NCBI GenBank assembly: GCA_963724975.1
Contig: CAVRXB010000008.1
Span: forward strand, 434,001-498,000
DNA: 64,000 nucleotides
From: CAIWHR01 sp963724975
GTDB lineage: Bacteria; Pseudomonadota; Gammaproteobacteria; Burkholderiales; Casimicrobiaceae
Direction: 5' to 3'
The notes beneath the pieces are model-generated. The model ran no database searches, was not told the DNA's origin, and was given only the letters and a program-made list of their open reading frames with translations. The position numbers were made by a program, and so were the translations under genes. Below, one piece after another: positions 53,813 through 63,061 of this stretch (position 1 is its first letter; each line of letters begins with the position of its first letter).

Positions 53813-54646
53813 CTAGGGCGCGCATTTGCCGATATAGCCGTCGGAAACAGCCGTTTCATGATCGGCGGGCGCGAGGCCGCGGCCATCGAACAGCACCGGG
53901 ATCTGATGCGGGGCGCCCAGCTTGCTGTCGGCGCGGCGCCGTTCGTTCAGGAGCCTGAAGATGTTCCATTCGTCGTGTGCGCCGCGGCTCACGGTCGCTG
54001 ACGCCCGCAGCGCGTAATAGCGCCGAAACGCAGGTTTGGTGAGCCCGCCCGCCACGGCCTTCTCGAATTTGGGGTCGGTTTTCACCCGATTGTCGAAGAA
54101 CGCGTCGAGCTTGGCCATGTCGTTATTGCCGTCAAACTTGAAGTAGCGCGCAAAATCCTGCGGGCCGGCGAAATAGACGAAATCGAAATCGCCCAGACCG
54201 TCGGGCCCCTCGAGCAGCGTCGTCCACATCAGCATGTAATCGGCGCCCGTACCCTTCGGCAGATCGGCATCGAGCGTTCCCGGGTTGAGGACAAAGAGGT
54301 AGTCGCTGCCAAACCGCTTTTCGATGGCGTCCTTCGCGCTTGCCGCGACTTCCGCATTGATGTCGAAATGGCCGCCGCCTGCGGACGAGAGCGGGACACT
54401 CAGGTAGCCGACCGCCTTGCCGGCCTTGCGTTGCTCGGCAACCAGCGCCCGGAAACGATCGACCTTCACGGCGATCGCCGGTTTCAGCTCGTCGTTGACG
54501 CAGTAGCAAATCCCGAGCTTCGTGCACTCGGTTGCCTTGGCCGAATACGCGGCAGCGGGCGCTAGCGCAAAGACGATCCCAAGCGCGAGGCGCGCCGGGC
54601 CATGGATCGAAGGGCCGATCAATCTGCACGTTCCGTTCTCCTGCAA
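53813..54646 (-). CDS. Secreted protein, unknown function
   Basis: 277 residues from a TTG at 54646, or 269 from the TTG at 54622; no good ribosome site decides. Signal peptide at about 19-36 (ALGIVFALAPAAAYSAKA). Mature domain has CTKLGICYC at its N terminus, YLSVPLSSAGGGHFDINAEV and DFDFVYFAGPQDFARYF. Cysteines likely pair in the periplasm. No family recognised. Same strand as the next secreted gene, 41 nt apart. Confidence 0.72.
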   Translation of the reverse strand: MQENGTCRLIGPSIHGPARLALGIVFALAPAAAYSAKATECTKLGICYCVNDELKPAIAVKVDRFRALVAEQRKAGKAVGYLSVPLSSAGGGHFDINAEVAASAKDAIEKRFGSDYLFVLNPGTLDADLPKGTGADYMLMWTTLLEGPDGLGDFDFVYFAGPQDFARYFKFDGNNDMAKLDAFFDNRVKTDPKFEKAVAGGLTKPAFRRYYALRASATVSRGAHDEWNIFRLLNERRRADSKLGAPHQIPVLFDGRGLAPADHETAVSDGYIGKCAP

Positions 54647-54836
54647 GGCGGCTAACTCGACCGCCGGTACCGACGACGGGCCCGAATGGCGTGTCGCTCA
54701 TCGGGAATGCAGCGTCAACATAAGCTGACCACCCACCCTCGTCAACAGTTCCCGGGGGTGACTCTAGTCCCGCGCTTGACTTCAAATCCCCGCAAGCGCC
54801 CAATTGAACCGTTCCGATCCACCAGGCGAGATTGCC

Positions 54837-55262
54837 ATGCCGATACGCTCCGTTCGCTCCGTCGTTGCCAACCAGACCCCACTTTCCGTCCCCAAAACTG
54901 CCACGGTGCTGGAAGCTGCGCACCTCATGAAGGAGCACGCCAAGGGCGCGCTGCTCGTCGTCGAGGGCTCGAAGCTGATCGGCATCTTCACCGAGCGCGA
55001 TGCACTTTTTCGGGTCATCGCAGCGGGTCGCGATCCCGCCACCACGCCGCTCGCGGATGTGATGACGACGCAGCCGCAAACGATTCACCCGGACGAGCCC
55101 TTCCTGAACGCAATGCGGATCATGCATCGAGGCGGCTTCCGGCATCTGCCGGTCGCCGAACACGGCCGGCCACTTGGCATGGTCTCGGCGCGCGACGCGC
55201 TCGACGACGACCTCTACGAGCTCAGCGTGAACCTGGAGCAAACCGAGCACATGCTCGAGTAG
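54837..55262 (+). CDS. CBS-domain protein
   Basis: 141 residues from ATG 54837. Two CBS motifs (about 10-65 and 75-130; GALLVVEGSKLIGIFTERD and HRGGFRHLPVAEHGRPLG), no other domain. Stand-alone CBS pairs bind AMP/ATP or S-adenosylmethionine and act as energy sensors. Lone plus-strand gene, divergent from the secreted genes and 221 nt before the binding-protein gene. Distinct from the CBS gene at 13378. Confidence 0.9.
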   Translation: MPIRSVRSVVANQTPLSVPKTATVLEAAHLMKEHAKGALLVVEGSKLIGIFTERDALFRVIAAGRDPATTPLADVMTTQPQTIHPDEPFLNAMRIMHRGGFRHLPVAEHGRPLGMVSARDALDDDLYELSVNLEQTEHMLE

Positions 55263-55302
55263 AGCGACGCGCAAAGCTTGCAGCCCCGATTGCTTTGTCG
55301 TG

Positions 55303-55333
55303 CTCAGCTGGCAAGTCAGTTGCCAACTGAGCT
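55303..55333 (+). promoter_or_regulatory. Strong hairpin between CBS and binding-protein genes
   Basis: GCTCAGCTGGCAA, loop GTCAG, TTGCCAACTGAGC: 12 of 13 bases pair. No T-run follows, so it could be a terminator without a tail, a regulator site or an RNA element. Confidence 0.45.
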
Positions 55334-55483
55334 GGCATATGGGCCGCGCCCCTCGCCGTACGCACTATCCGGGGACTCGCTGCGGGCCCTCATCCGGCGA
55401 CCGAGGCACAGGGCGCTGCTCGCGACAACTTTGAAAGTGGTTCGTGCGCCGCGGTCGCTTGCGCGGGAATTTCGGAGCCGCGC

Positions 55484-57256
55484 ATGACCGTCCGACACCG
55501 GCTTGCCTTTGCGCTGATCGCATGCGCCATCGCCTTCGCGGCGCACGCGGCCGACCCCGCCAAGGTCCTGCGCCTTGCCTCGCCGGACATTGAAACGCTC
55601 GATCCGCAGCAATACGCCGACGACCCGTCGTTTCAGGTGCTGATGGCGATCTTCGAGCCGCTCTACGAATGGGACTATCTTGCCTCGGTGCCCAGGCTCG
55701 CGCCGCTCACCGCCGCCGCGCAGCCGGAGATTACCGACGGCGGGAAGACCTGGACGATCCGGATCAAGAAAGGCATCCGGTTCACGGACGATCCGGCGTT
55801 CGGCGGAAAGCCGCGCGAGCTGACGGCGGACGACTACGTCTACTCGTACAAGCGCTGGATGGACCCCAACGGACGGCGCGGTGGACAGCCGATCCTTACC
55901 GATCTGATCATTGGCGCGCGCTCCGTTGTCGACGCCGCCCGCACGGCGGGCAAGTTCGATTTCGCACAGCCGATCGAAGGCCTGCGGGCGCTCGATCGCT
56001 ACACATTGCAACTTCGGCTGACCGAGGTCAATTATCCGAGCATCCGGGACACGCTGAGCTTCGTCGGCGCGTCCGCGCGCGAAGTCGTCGAAGCGGCGGG
56101 TCGCGACATCCGCACGCGGGCCGTGGGCACCGGGCCGTACGCATTGAAGGAATGGAAACGGGGATCCCGCATCGTGCTGGAGGCGAATTCGCATTATCGC
56201 GCGGCGACATTTCCCGCAAGCGACGACCCGGCGCACGCTGCCCTCGAGCGCAGCATGAAAGGCAAGGCAATTCCGCAGATTGGAACAATAGAGATCGCGA
56301 TCATCGACGAGGACCTGCCGCGCCTGCTGCAATTCGAGCGCGGCGAGCTTGACGTCATCGTCCTGCGCGGCGAAGTCGCGAGCCGCCTCTTGAGCGACGG
56401 AAAACTGAAGCCCGAGTACGCGGCGCGTGGCTTCGTGCGCTACGTCTATCCCGAGCCGTTCACGTTCAGTTTCTACTTCAACATGGCTGACCCGGTCGTC
56501 GGCGGGATGGACAAGGAGCGTGTTGCGCTGCGGCGGGCGATGGCCTACGCGCTCGACGTCGACGCGCTGATCCGCGTCGTTTATGCCGGTCAGGCGCTGC
56601 CCACAGGCCAATTCATTCCGCCGGGTGTCGGCGGCCACGACCCGGCACTTGCGGCGCAGGCGCTGTACGACCCGGCGGCGGCGAATGCGCTCCTCGACCG
56701 CTTCGGGTACAAGGCGCGCGACGCGGAAGGATTTCGCAAAACGCCGGACGGAAAGACGCTGACGATCAACATGACGCTGCGCTCGGGTGCCGTCATGCGC
56801 GAGGTGCAGACGCTGTGGAAAAAGAACATGGAAACCGTGGGGTTACGCACCGACTTTCGCGTGACGCCGTTCCAGGACGCGATCAAGGAGCTGGAGCGCG
56901 GACAGTTCCAGTCCTATTTCGGCGGCTTCGGCGGTTCACCGGCAGGTTACAACGTGCTGTCGCAGATGCACAGCAGGCAACCACAGCGGGTCAATGTGAC
57001 GCAATTCAAGAACGCGGATTTCGATCGCGCGGCGGATGATTTCCTGAAGAGCGCAACGAATGCCGGGCAGATGGCCGCAGCGCGCCGCATGAACGAAATA
57101 GCGTTCATGTATATGCCGGAGCTGCCGGCCGCTTTCCGTCTCGAAAGCAACATCGTGCAGCCGTGGGTGCAGGGCTTCGCGCCCCCGGTCTTTACGAGCT
57201 ACTGGAAATATCTGGACATCGATCTTGCGCGGCGCAAGGCCGGCCTCGGCAAGTGA
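55484..57256 (+). CDS. Peptide-type ABC substrate-binding protein (family 5)
   Basis: 590 residues. Signal peptide (1-23, LAFALIACAIAFAAHA), then LRLASPDIETLDPQQYADDPSF, typical of oligopeptide/dipeptide binding proteins, with the mid-domain TGPYALKEWKRGSRI and long C-terminal lobe. GGAG before the ATG at 55484. No permease or ATPase genes lie next to it, so it is an orphan receptor or serves the transporter at 60.9 kb. Ligand unknown. Confidence 0.9.
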   Translation: MTVRHRLAFALIACAIAFAAHAADPAKVLRLASPDIETLDPQQYADDPSFQVLMAIFEPLYEWDYLASVPRLAPLTAAAQPEITDGGKTWTIRIKKGIRFTDDPAFGGKPRELTADDYVYSYKRWMDPNGRRGGQPILTDLIIGARSVVDAARTAGKFDFAQPIEGLRALDRYTLQLRLTEVNYPSIRDTLSFVGASAREVVEAAGRDIRTRAVGTGPYALKEWKRGSRIVLEANSHYRAATFPASDDPAHAALERSMKGKAIPQIGTIEIAIIDEDLPRLLQFERGELDVIVLRGEVASRLLSDGKLKPEYAARGFVRYVYPEPFTFSFYFNMADPVVGGMDKERVALRRAMAYALDVDALIRVVYAGQALPTGQFIPPGVGGHDPALAAQALYDPAAANALLDRFGYKARDAEGFRKTPDGKTLTINMTLRSGAVMREVQTLWKKNMETVGLRTDFRVTPFQDAIKELERGQFQSYFGGFGGSPAGYNVLSQMHSRQPQRVNVTQFKNADFDRAADDFLKSATNAGQMAAARRMNEIAFMYMPELPAAFRLESNIVQPWVQGFAPPVFTSYWKYLDIDLARRKAGLGK

Positions 57257-57390
57257 AAGCGGTGCCGAGCCCCTAGCGGAAAACGATTCCGGCCACCGGC
57301 CGTTGTTGCGTTCCGGGTCTGGCAGGACGCTCGCCCATTGTGCCCGGCGCCGCATGGCGCGAAAATGGGGTCGTTACGAGAAAGCCATCG

Positions 57391-58488
57391 ATGACCTTCG
57401 AGTCGCCGCAGGTGCTGTGGCTCCTGCTTGCGCTACCACTGCTCGCCGGCCTGTACGTTCTGCTGCAGCGGCGGCGGGCGCGATCGGCCGTACGTTATGC
57501 GAGCCTCGCGCTTATCCGGTCGGCGCTAAGTCCGCGGGCCCGCATCCGCCGGCATGTTCCGCCGGTCGTTTTTCTGCTTGCCCTGGGCGTGCTGATCGTC
57601 GCGATCGCGCGTCCGAGCGCCGTGGTCACGCTGCCGTCCGAGCAGCGGACGATCATCCTGGCGATCGATGTCTCCCTTTCGATGCGCGCGACCGACGTTG
57701 AACCGTCGCGCCTCGCCGCAGCACGCGAGGCCGCGAAGTCATTCGTGCAGGAGCAGCCGTCCGACGTGCGCATCGGGATTGTCGCTTTCGCGGGTTCTGC
57801 GTCGATCGTGCAAAAGCCCACCTCCGACCGGAAGGACCTCATCGACGCCATCGATCGGCTGCAGCTCCAGCTTCACACCGCCACTGGCAGCGGCATTATC
57901 GTTTCACTGGCGGCGCTGTTTCCCGAGGACGCGGCCGAGCTCGAGGCGGCGAACACGAGCACCCGCGGGTGGCGCGAGGCACGAGGCACATCGATCGACA
58001 AGCCGAAAGCCGAAGAAAAGAAGGAAAGAAAGCCAGTGCCAGCGGGATCGAACCATTCCGGCGCGATCATTCTCCTCACCGATGGCCGTCGCACGACGGG
58101 GCCCGATCCGCTCGACGCGGCGCGCCTCGCAGCGGATCGCGGGATCAAGGTCTATACCGTCGGCTTTGGAAGCGCGCAAGGCGCCACCCACAACGCCGAC
58201 GGGATGTCGATCTACATGCGCTTTGACGAGGAGGCACTGAAGGCCATCGCGCAGGCCACTTCGGCGGAATATTTCCATGCCGGCAGCGGCGCCGATCTCA
58301 GGAAAGTCTACGAGACACTCAACGCACGGTACGTGCTCGAGAAAAAGGAAACCGAAATCTCGTCGTTGCTTTGCGCGTTGGCCGTTGTGCTGATCCTCAT
58401 CGCTGTGGGATTGTCGGTGCTCTGGTTCGGCCGGGTTGGCGGAGCAGAATCGCGGGCCGGTGACCCCGGGGCGGCGTCCCAAGGCTGA
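57391..58488 (+). CDS. BatA-like VWA-domain membrane protein, second copy
   Basis: 365 residues from ATG 57391. Same layout as the 49358 gene: membrane pair, VWA domain with MIDAS DVSLSM, LLTDGRRTTG, and final membrane segment. The sequences align over most of their length (RRHVPP, IVAIARP, SMRATDV). A charged insert (KPKAEEKKERKPVPAG) is specific to this copy. It has no MoxR or DUF58 neighbour, so it may have been duplicated from the cluster or share its partners. Confidence 0.88.
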   Translation: MTFESPQVLWLLLALPLLAGLYVLLQRRRARSAVRYASLALIRSALSPRARIRRHVPPVVFLLALGVLIVAIARPSAVVTLPSEQRTIILAIDVSLSMRATDVEPSRLAAAREAAKSFVQEQPSDVRIGIVAFAGSASIVQKPTSDRKDLIDAIDRLQLQLHTATGSGIIVSLAALFPEDAAELEAANTSTRGWREARGTSIDKPKAEEKKERKPVPAGSNHSGAIILLTDGRRTTGPDPLDAARLAADRGIKVYTVGFGSAQGATHNADGMSIYMRFDEEALKAIAQATSAEYFHAGSGADLRKVYETLNARYVLEKKETEISSLLCALAVVLILIAVGLSVLWFGRVGGAESRAGDPGAASQG

Positions 58489-58581
58489 CGTCGGTTGCAC
58501 GCTGCGTGGCAGATTGGCAGCGCAGTGCCGCGGCGCGTCGGGCCGGTAGCGCGCGACGTCGGCATCGTGCCGGATTAGGGC

Positions 58582-58914
58582 CTAGGCTCCCTTGCGGGCC
58601 GGCGCGTCACGCGGCGCATCGACGCTGGCGCCAAATTTCTTTGCCGTGAGCCGCTCGACCAGGACTCGCTCGCAGACCTTGAACAAGAGGAAGAAGATGA
58701 TGCTGAGGATCGCCGAGGCGATCAGGTCGAAGAGCTGCTCGAGAGCGCCATCCTCGATGACCATGAGCCCGTACTGAACGAAGAGGTCGAGGTTCATCTT
58801 GAGCAGGATGAACAGGTTGACCGAGGTCACGCCGAAACAAAGGAAGAACGTCACCATCAGCACGAACGTGAGCCAGGCGTGCGCATACAGGAATTCGAGC
58901 CAACGTCGCGGCAT
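58582..58914 (-). CDS. Small inner-membrane protein
   Basis: 110 residues from ATG 58914. Two membrane segments (about 12-38, AWLTFVLMVTFFLCFGVTSV, and 60-85, LFDLIASAILSIIFFLLF) and a basic C terminus. The open frame before this ATG looks noncoding; no ribosome site seen. Family unknown. Confidence 0.6.
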   Translation of the reverse strand: MPRRWLEFLYAHAWLTFVLMVTFFLCFGVTSVNLFILLKMNLDLFVQYGLMVIEDGALEQLFDLIASAILSIIFFLLFKVCERVLVERLTAKKFGASVDAPRDAPARKGA

Positions 58915-59075
58915 GGGGAACGGATACGGGCGCCGGTGCCAGTTCGATGGCGATGTCGGCGCGGTTGATCTGGAATTGCCGTCATTATGCGCCGCGAGCA
59001 CCTGATTCCGCGCGGAAGCCGCGCCTGGGTGGCCGCGACGCCCGGATCGACTCGGACGCGGCTGTGACCCGCGTT

Positions 59076-59354
59076 TCACGCGCCGCGCCTGCCGAGCTCA
59101 GTCAGTCGCGCGCGCCAGCGCGTGCGGGTCCCGTTGTCGCGCGCCTCCACCATTCCGAGCAGCGTCTCGTGGATCGGCCCCGCGCCGACGAAATCGAGGA
59201 TGTTGCGCTCGAAGTCGAGCCGGCCAACATCGATCACCGCGATGTCATGGCCCGACTCCGAAGCACCGGCGTGGTAAGCCTCGGCGAGCGCGCGGCAGAA
59301 TCGTTCCGGGCGGGGATCCGGATGGCCGAGAATGATCAGGATGTGCTTGGCCAT
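59076..59354 (-). pseudogene. NAD(P)H-dependent oxidoreductase, internally deleted
   Basis: 92 residues where the flavodoxin-fold family has about 190-200. Residues 1-48 (HILIILGHPDP, FCRALAEAYHAGA) match the N terminus with its flavin phosphate loop, and residues 50-92 (NILDFVGAGPIHETLLGMVE, RARLTELGRRG) match the C terminus. About 100 central residues, including the FMN ring and nicotinamide loops, are missing, and the join near 59205-59213 keeps the frame. Probably a dead remnant. Start ATG 59354. Confidence 0.75.
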
Positions 59355-59526
59355 GATTTGAAGGCTCGCCCGCACGGTCTTTCGCAGCGTGCGTCAGGTT
59401 ACCACTTCCGCTGCCGGCCAAAGGGCGCGAGAAGCGATGTAAGCGGCTGACGGCGGGGGAGGAGGGAGCCCAATCCGCCGCGGCACCGTTACACTTCGGG
59501 GTCCGCACTTCGTCCAGCTTGCCGCC

Positions 59527-60225
59527 ATGGCCTCCGCCGATACAGAACGCCTGCTCGACAATCCCGTCTGGTCGTGTCTCACGACGCGCCACGCGCATCT
59601 CGCGTTGGGAGGTCACACCGCGCGCCGCTATCCGCCCGACATTTCGCCGATTACGGGGTTTCCAAATACCGGTGCGGCGGATGTCGCCGCGCTGGAATCG
59701 CTGGTTGAGGTCGGCGATGACATGGGGGCCGTCGGCCCATGCGTGCCGGCATTGCGGTCGAATTGGGAGACACTGGTCGAAATGCCGATCACGCAGATGG
59801 TCCGCGACCAGCGATCGCCGCTGCCGGAAGGCGACGCCGACGTTGGCGCGCTCGGTGAAGCCGACGTCGCCGAGATGCTGGCCCTGGTCGAGCTCACGCA
59901 ACCCGGGCCGTTTCGCTTGCGCACGATCGAGCTCGGACGCTTCATCGGCATTCGCGAAAACGGCCGGCTGCTGGCGATGGCCGGCGAGAGGATGTGGATT
60001 GGCGACTGTCGCGAAGTGAGCGGCGTCTGCACGCATCCCGACGCGCAGGGCCGCGGCTATGCGCGGGTGCTCACCGGCCGCGTGGTCAACCGGATGCTCG
60101 ATAGCGGGCAGTTGCCGATCCTGCACGTGGCGAGCGGCAACCGTCGCGCCATCGAGATGTACGAAGGGCTCGGATTCGTTGCGCGCACCGAGTTTCCGCT
60201 GCTGCATGCGCGACGACGAGCGTAA
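59527..60225 (+). CDS. GNAT-family N-acetyltransferase
   Basis: 232 residues. Acetyl-CoA motif GVCTHPDAQGRGYARVLTGR (about 161-180) with the Q/RxxGxG/A loop in QGRGYA, and a C-terminal NRRAIEMYEGLGFVAR strand typical of the fold. The first 90 residues are an unusual extension that may define the acceptor substrate. ATG 59527. It precedes DUF1028 by 15 nt on the same strand and may be part of the peptide-transport operon. Confidence 0.87.
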   Translation: MASADTERLLDNPVWSCLTTRHAHLALGGHTARRYPPDISPITGFPNTGAADVAALESLVEVGDDMGAVGPCVPALRSNWETLVEMPITQMVRDQRSPLPEGDADVGALGEADVAEMLALVELTQPGPFRLRTIELGRFIGIRENGRLLAMAGERMWIGDCREVSGVCTHPDAQGRGYARVLTGRVVNRMLDSGQLPILHVASGNRRAIEMYEGLGFVARTEFPLLHARRRA

Positions 60226-60240
60226 TCGGGACCATCGGCG

Positions 60241-60951
60241 ATGACCTGGTCGCTCCTTGCGCACGACGCCGACGGCGCGTTCGGCGTTGCCATTGCGAGT
60301 CGTTTCTTCGCGGTCGGCGTCTTGTGCCCGCACGCGCGAAGCGGCGTCGGCGCGCTGTCGACGCAGGCGCTCGTCAATCCCCTTTATGCCGAGCCGGGTC
60401 TCGCGTTGCTTGCGCAAGGCACGCCGCCCTCCGAAGTGGTCCGTCTGTTGACACAGCAGGACGCAGGCCGTGAGCACCGGCAGTTGCATCTCATCGACGC
60501 GCATGGGCGCGTCGCCGCGCATACCGGCAGCGCCTGCATCGGCTGGTGCGGCCATCTCGCGGGCGATCACTACAGCGTCGCCGGGAACATGCTGGCGGGG
60601 CCTCAGGTGCTACGGGATACCGCGTCCGCATACGAGGGAGCAGCGGAGTTGCCCTTTGCCGAACGCCTGCTGGTTGCACTCGAGGCCGGCGACGCCGCGG
60701 GTGGCGATAAACGCGGCAAGCAGGCGACTGCGCTGCTGATCTACACGACCGAGGACTACCCATTTCTCGATCTACGGGTCGACGACGATGAAGAACCCTT
60801 TCGCGAATTGCGGCGCCTCTACGAAAAAAGTCTCGAACGCTTCCAGCCGTTCTCGTCGTGCCTGCCGAGCCGTGAGCGCCCTGCCGGGATCATGGATCGT
60901 GCGGTGATCGAAGCCGAAGTCGAGCGCTTTGCGGCGCAACGCAAACGATGA
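60241..60951 (+). CDS. DUF1028 (Ntn-hydrolase-like) protein
   Basis: 236 residues. Starts with TWSLLAHDADGAFGVAIASRFFAVG and has GVGALSTQALVNPLYAEPGL and YSVAGNMLAG, standard DUF1028 motifs; the family has an N-terminal-nucleophile hydrolase fold and often travels with peptide transporters. Its stop overlaps the next ATPase gene by 4 nt. May trim or process the imported peptide; that role is inference. Confidence 0.9.
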   Translation: MTWSLLAHDADGAFGVAIASRFFAVGVLCPHARSGVGALSTQALVNPLYAEPGLALLAQGTPPSEVVRLLTQQDAGREHRQLHLIDAHGRVAAHTGSACIGWCGHLAGDHYSVAGNMLAGPQVLRDTASAYEGAAELPFAERLLVALEAGDAAGGDKRGKQATALLIYTTEDYPFLDLRVDDDEEPFRELRRLYEKSLERFQPFSSCLPSRERPAGIMDRAVIEAEVERFAAQRKR

Positions 60952-61940
60952 GCGCACTTCTGGACGTCCGCGATCTCAAGACCTATTTCGCGATCGAGGA
61001 CGGCGAATTCGCGGCGGTCGACGGCGTGAGCTTCAGCCTCGACGCCGGCCGCACGCTCGGACTGGTCGGCGAATCGGGCTGCGGCAAGAGCGTGACGGCG
61101 CTCTCGATCATGGGACTCGTGCCGCAGCCTCCGGGGCGCATTGCGGGAGGTGAGATCCTGTTCGAAGGTGAGAACTTGTTGCAGAAGACGCCTTCCGCAA
61201 TGCGCGAGCTCCGCGGCAACCGGATTTCGATGATTTTCCAGGAACCGATGACATCGCTCAATCCGGCGTTCACGATCGGTGACCAGATCGCGGAAGTGAT
61301 CCTGCGCCATCGCAAGGTGACGAAAGCAAAGGCGGACGAACGCGCGATCGCCATGCTTCGCCGCGTGCGCATCCCCTCGCCGGAGGAGCGCTTTCACGAT
61401 CATCCGCATCGGCTCTCAGGCGGCATGCGGCAGCGCGTGATGATCGCGATGGCGCTGGCGCTGGAGCCGAAGCTGCTGATCGCCGACGAGCCGACGACCG
61501 CGCTCGATGTGACAATCCAGGCACAGATTCTCGACCTCATGCGCATGCTGCGCGAGGAAACGGGCACGGCGATCATCCTGATCACGCACGATCTCGGCGT
61601 GATCGCAGAGGTGGCCGACGAGGTGGCGGTGATGTACTCGGGAAAGATCGTCGAGCGCGCTCCGGTGGCCTCGCTTTTCGCGGATCCGCAACATCCGTAT
61701 ACGATCGGGCTTCTCGGCTCCATTCCGCAATTGCATCTCGAGCAGCATCGCTTGGCCGCCATCGAAGGCCAGGTGCCGAACGCATTTGCGCCGGTGGCCG
61801 GCTGCCGCTTCCATCCGCGATGTCCCTTCGCGGTCGAACAATGCCGGCGCGACGAGCCGCCGCTGGTGCCAATCATTGCAGGACATGAGGCGGCGTGCTG
61901 GCGCGCACCGCTCGATGCGTCGATGGTGAGAGTCGCTTGA
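60948..61940 (+). CDS. Oligopeptide ABC transporter ATP-binding protein (DppD/OppD type)
   Basis: 330 residues. Walker A GESGCGKSV (about 41-49), signature LSGGMRQRVMIAMALALEP, Walker B LLIADEPTTALDVTIQ, and a C-terminal Cys motif GCRFHPRCPFAVEQC that may bind an iron-sulfur cluster, as in other OppD/DppD proteins. Its stop TGA shares one base with the ATG of the partner ATPase. Confidence 0.94.
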   Translation: MSALLDVRDLKTYFAIEDGEFAAVDGVSFSLDAGRTLGLVGESGCGKSVTALSIMGLVPQPPGRIAGGEILFEGENLLQKTPSAMRELRGNRISMIFQEPMTSLNPAFTIGDQIAEVILRHRKVTKAKADERAIAMLRRVRIPSPEERFHDHPHRLSGGMRQRVMIAMALALEPKLLIADEPTTALDVTIQAQILDLMRMLREETGTAIILITHDLGVIAEVADEVAVMYSGKIVERAPVASLFADPQHPYTIGLLGSIPQLHLEQHRLAAIEGQVPNAFAPVAGCRFHPRCPFAVEQCRRDEPPLVPIIAGHEAACWRAPLDASMVRVA

Positions 61941-63061
61941 TGCCGACGCTGCTGCGCGTCGAATCGCTGGTCAAGCATTTCCCGGTGCGGCGCGGCGCGT
62001 TCGGCCGCGTGTCGGGGATGGTGCACGCTGTCGACGACGTGAGCTTCGACGTCGGCGTCGGCGAAACGCTTGCGCTCGTCGGCGAATCGGGTTGCGGCAA
62101 GTCGACCACCGGACGGTTGATCCTGCGCCTGCTCGACCCCACGGCGGGCCGCGTCCATTTCGACGGTCACGACATCTTTGCCTTGCCGGACGATGCGATG
62201 CGCGAGTTGCGCGGCGCACTGCAGATCATCTTCCAGGACCCGTTCGCATCGCTTAATCCGAGAATGACGGTCGGTCAAACGCTGACGGAGCCGCTGATGC
62301 TGCACGGGCTTGCCGAAGGCAGGCGTCGCGAGCGGCTCGATGAAATCCTGCGTCTCGTTGGTCTAGCGCCGGAGCACGCGCGCCGCTATCCGCACGAATT
62401 TTCCGGCGGGCAGCGGCAGCGCATCGGCATCGCGCGCGCACTCGCGGTCGAGCCGCGTCTCATCGTCTGCGACGAGCCGGTCTCCGCGCTCGACGTATCG
62501 ATCCAGGCGCAGGTCGTGAACCTGCTGCGCGACCTGCAGGCGAGGCTCGGGCTGTCGTATGTGTTTATCGCGCACGATCTTGCGGTGGTCAAGTTCATCG
62601 CGACGCGCATCGCGGTGATGTATCTCGGGAAGATCGTCGAGTTCGCCGACAAGCGCGCGCTTTTCGCCGAGCCGCGCCACCCTTACACGCAGGCGCTGCT
62701 GGCGTCGATCCCGGTGCCGGAGCCCACACAGAAGCGCGCGCGCATCATCCTGCAGAGCGACGTGCCCGACCCGACCGACCCGCCGTCGGGGTGCCGCTTC
62801 CGCACGCGGTGCCTGTACGCGCAGGCGCGCTGCGCCGCGGAGGAGCCGCCACTCGAGAAGCATCGGCGGACACGCGGTGGCGTGTCATTTCTGGCGCGAG
62901 ATCGAATCAAAGGAGGCGATTCGGCCCGGGACGGCGGCCGTCCCGCCGAACCCACGGCTCGCTGCGCTGCAGGCGGCTTTCCGGTCGCCGCTGCAGCATC
63001 CGGCCAATGTGCCGTAATGCTATTCTGGAAATCGTCCTGGAACACGGAGCGACGACCATGA
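61940..63061 (+). CDS. Oligopeptide ABC transporter ATP-binding protein (DppF/OppF type), C terminus frameshifted
   Basis: 373 codons in the annotated frame. Walker A GESGCGKST (52-60), signature FSGGQRQRIGIARALAVEPR, Walker B LIVCDEPVSALDVSIQ, all normal. From about residue 308 the usual OppF end (GHAVACHFWREIE) appears only in the +1 frame, which stops at TAA 63015-63017. The annotated frame instead runs through unrelated sequence and overlaps the next gene by 4 nt at 63058. One extra base near 62861-62867 would explain this. The ATPase core is intact; the Cys end motif is disturbed. Confidence 0.88.
   Translation: MPTLLRVESLVKHFPVRRGAFGRVSGMVHAVDDVSFDVGVGETLALVGESGCGKSTTGRLILRLLDPTAGRVHFDGHDIFALPDDAMRELRGALQIIFQDPFASLNPRMTVGQTLTEPLMLHGLAEGRRRERLDEILRLVGLAPEHARRYPHEFSGGQRQRIGIARALAVEPRLIVCDEPVSALDVSIQAQVVNLLRDLQARLGLSYVFIAHDLAVVKFIATRIAVMYLGKIVEFADKRALFAEPRHPYTQALLASIPVPEPTQKRARIILQSDVPDPTDPPSGCRFRTRCLYAQARCAAEEPPLEKHRRTRGGVSFLARDRIKGGDSARDGGRPAEPTARCAAGGFPVAAAASGQCAVMLFWKSSWNTERRP

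Noticed and set aside
54774..54800. TTCAAAT sequence like a tRNA T-loop
   Set aside because: The flanking bases cannot form the T-stem (the base before the loop does not pair with the one after), and no acceptor stem or anticodon arm fits.
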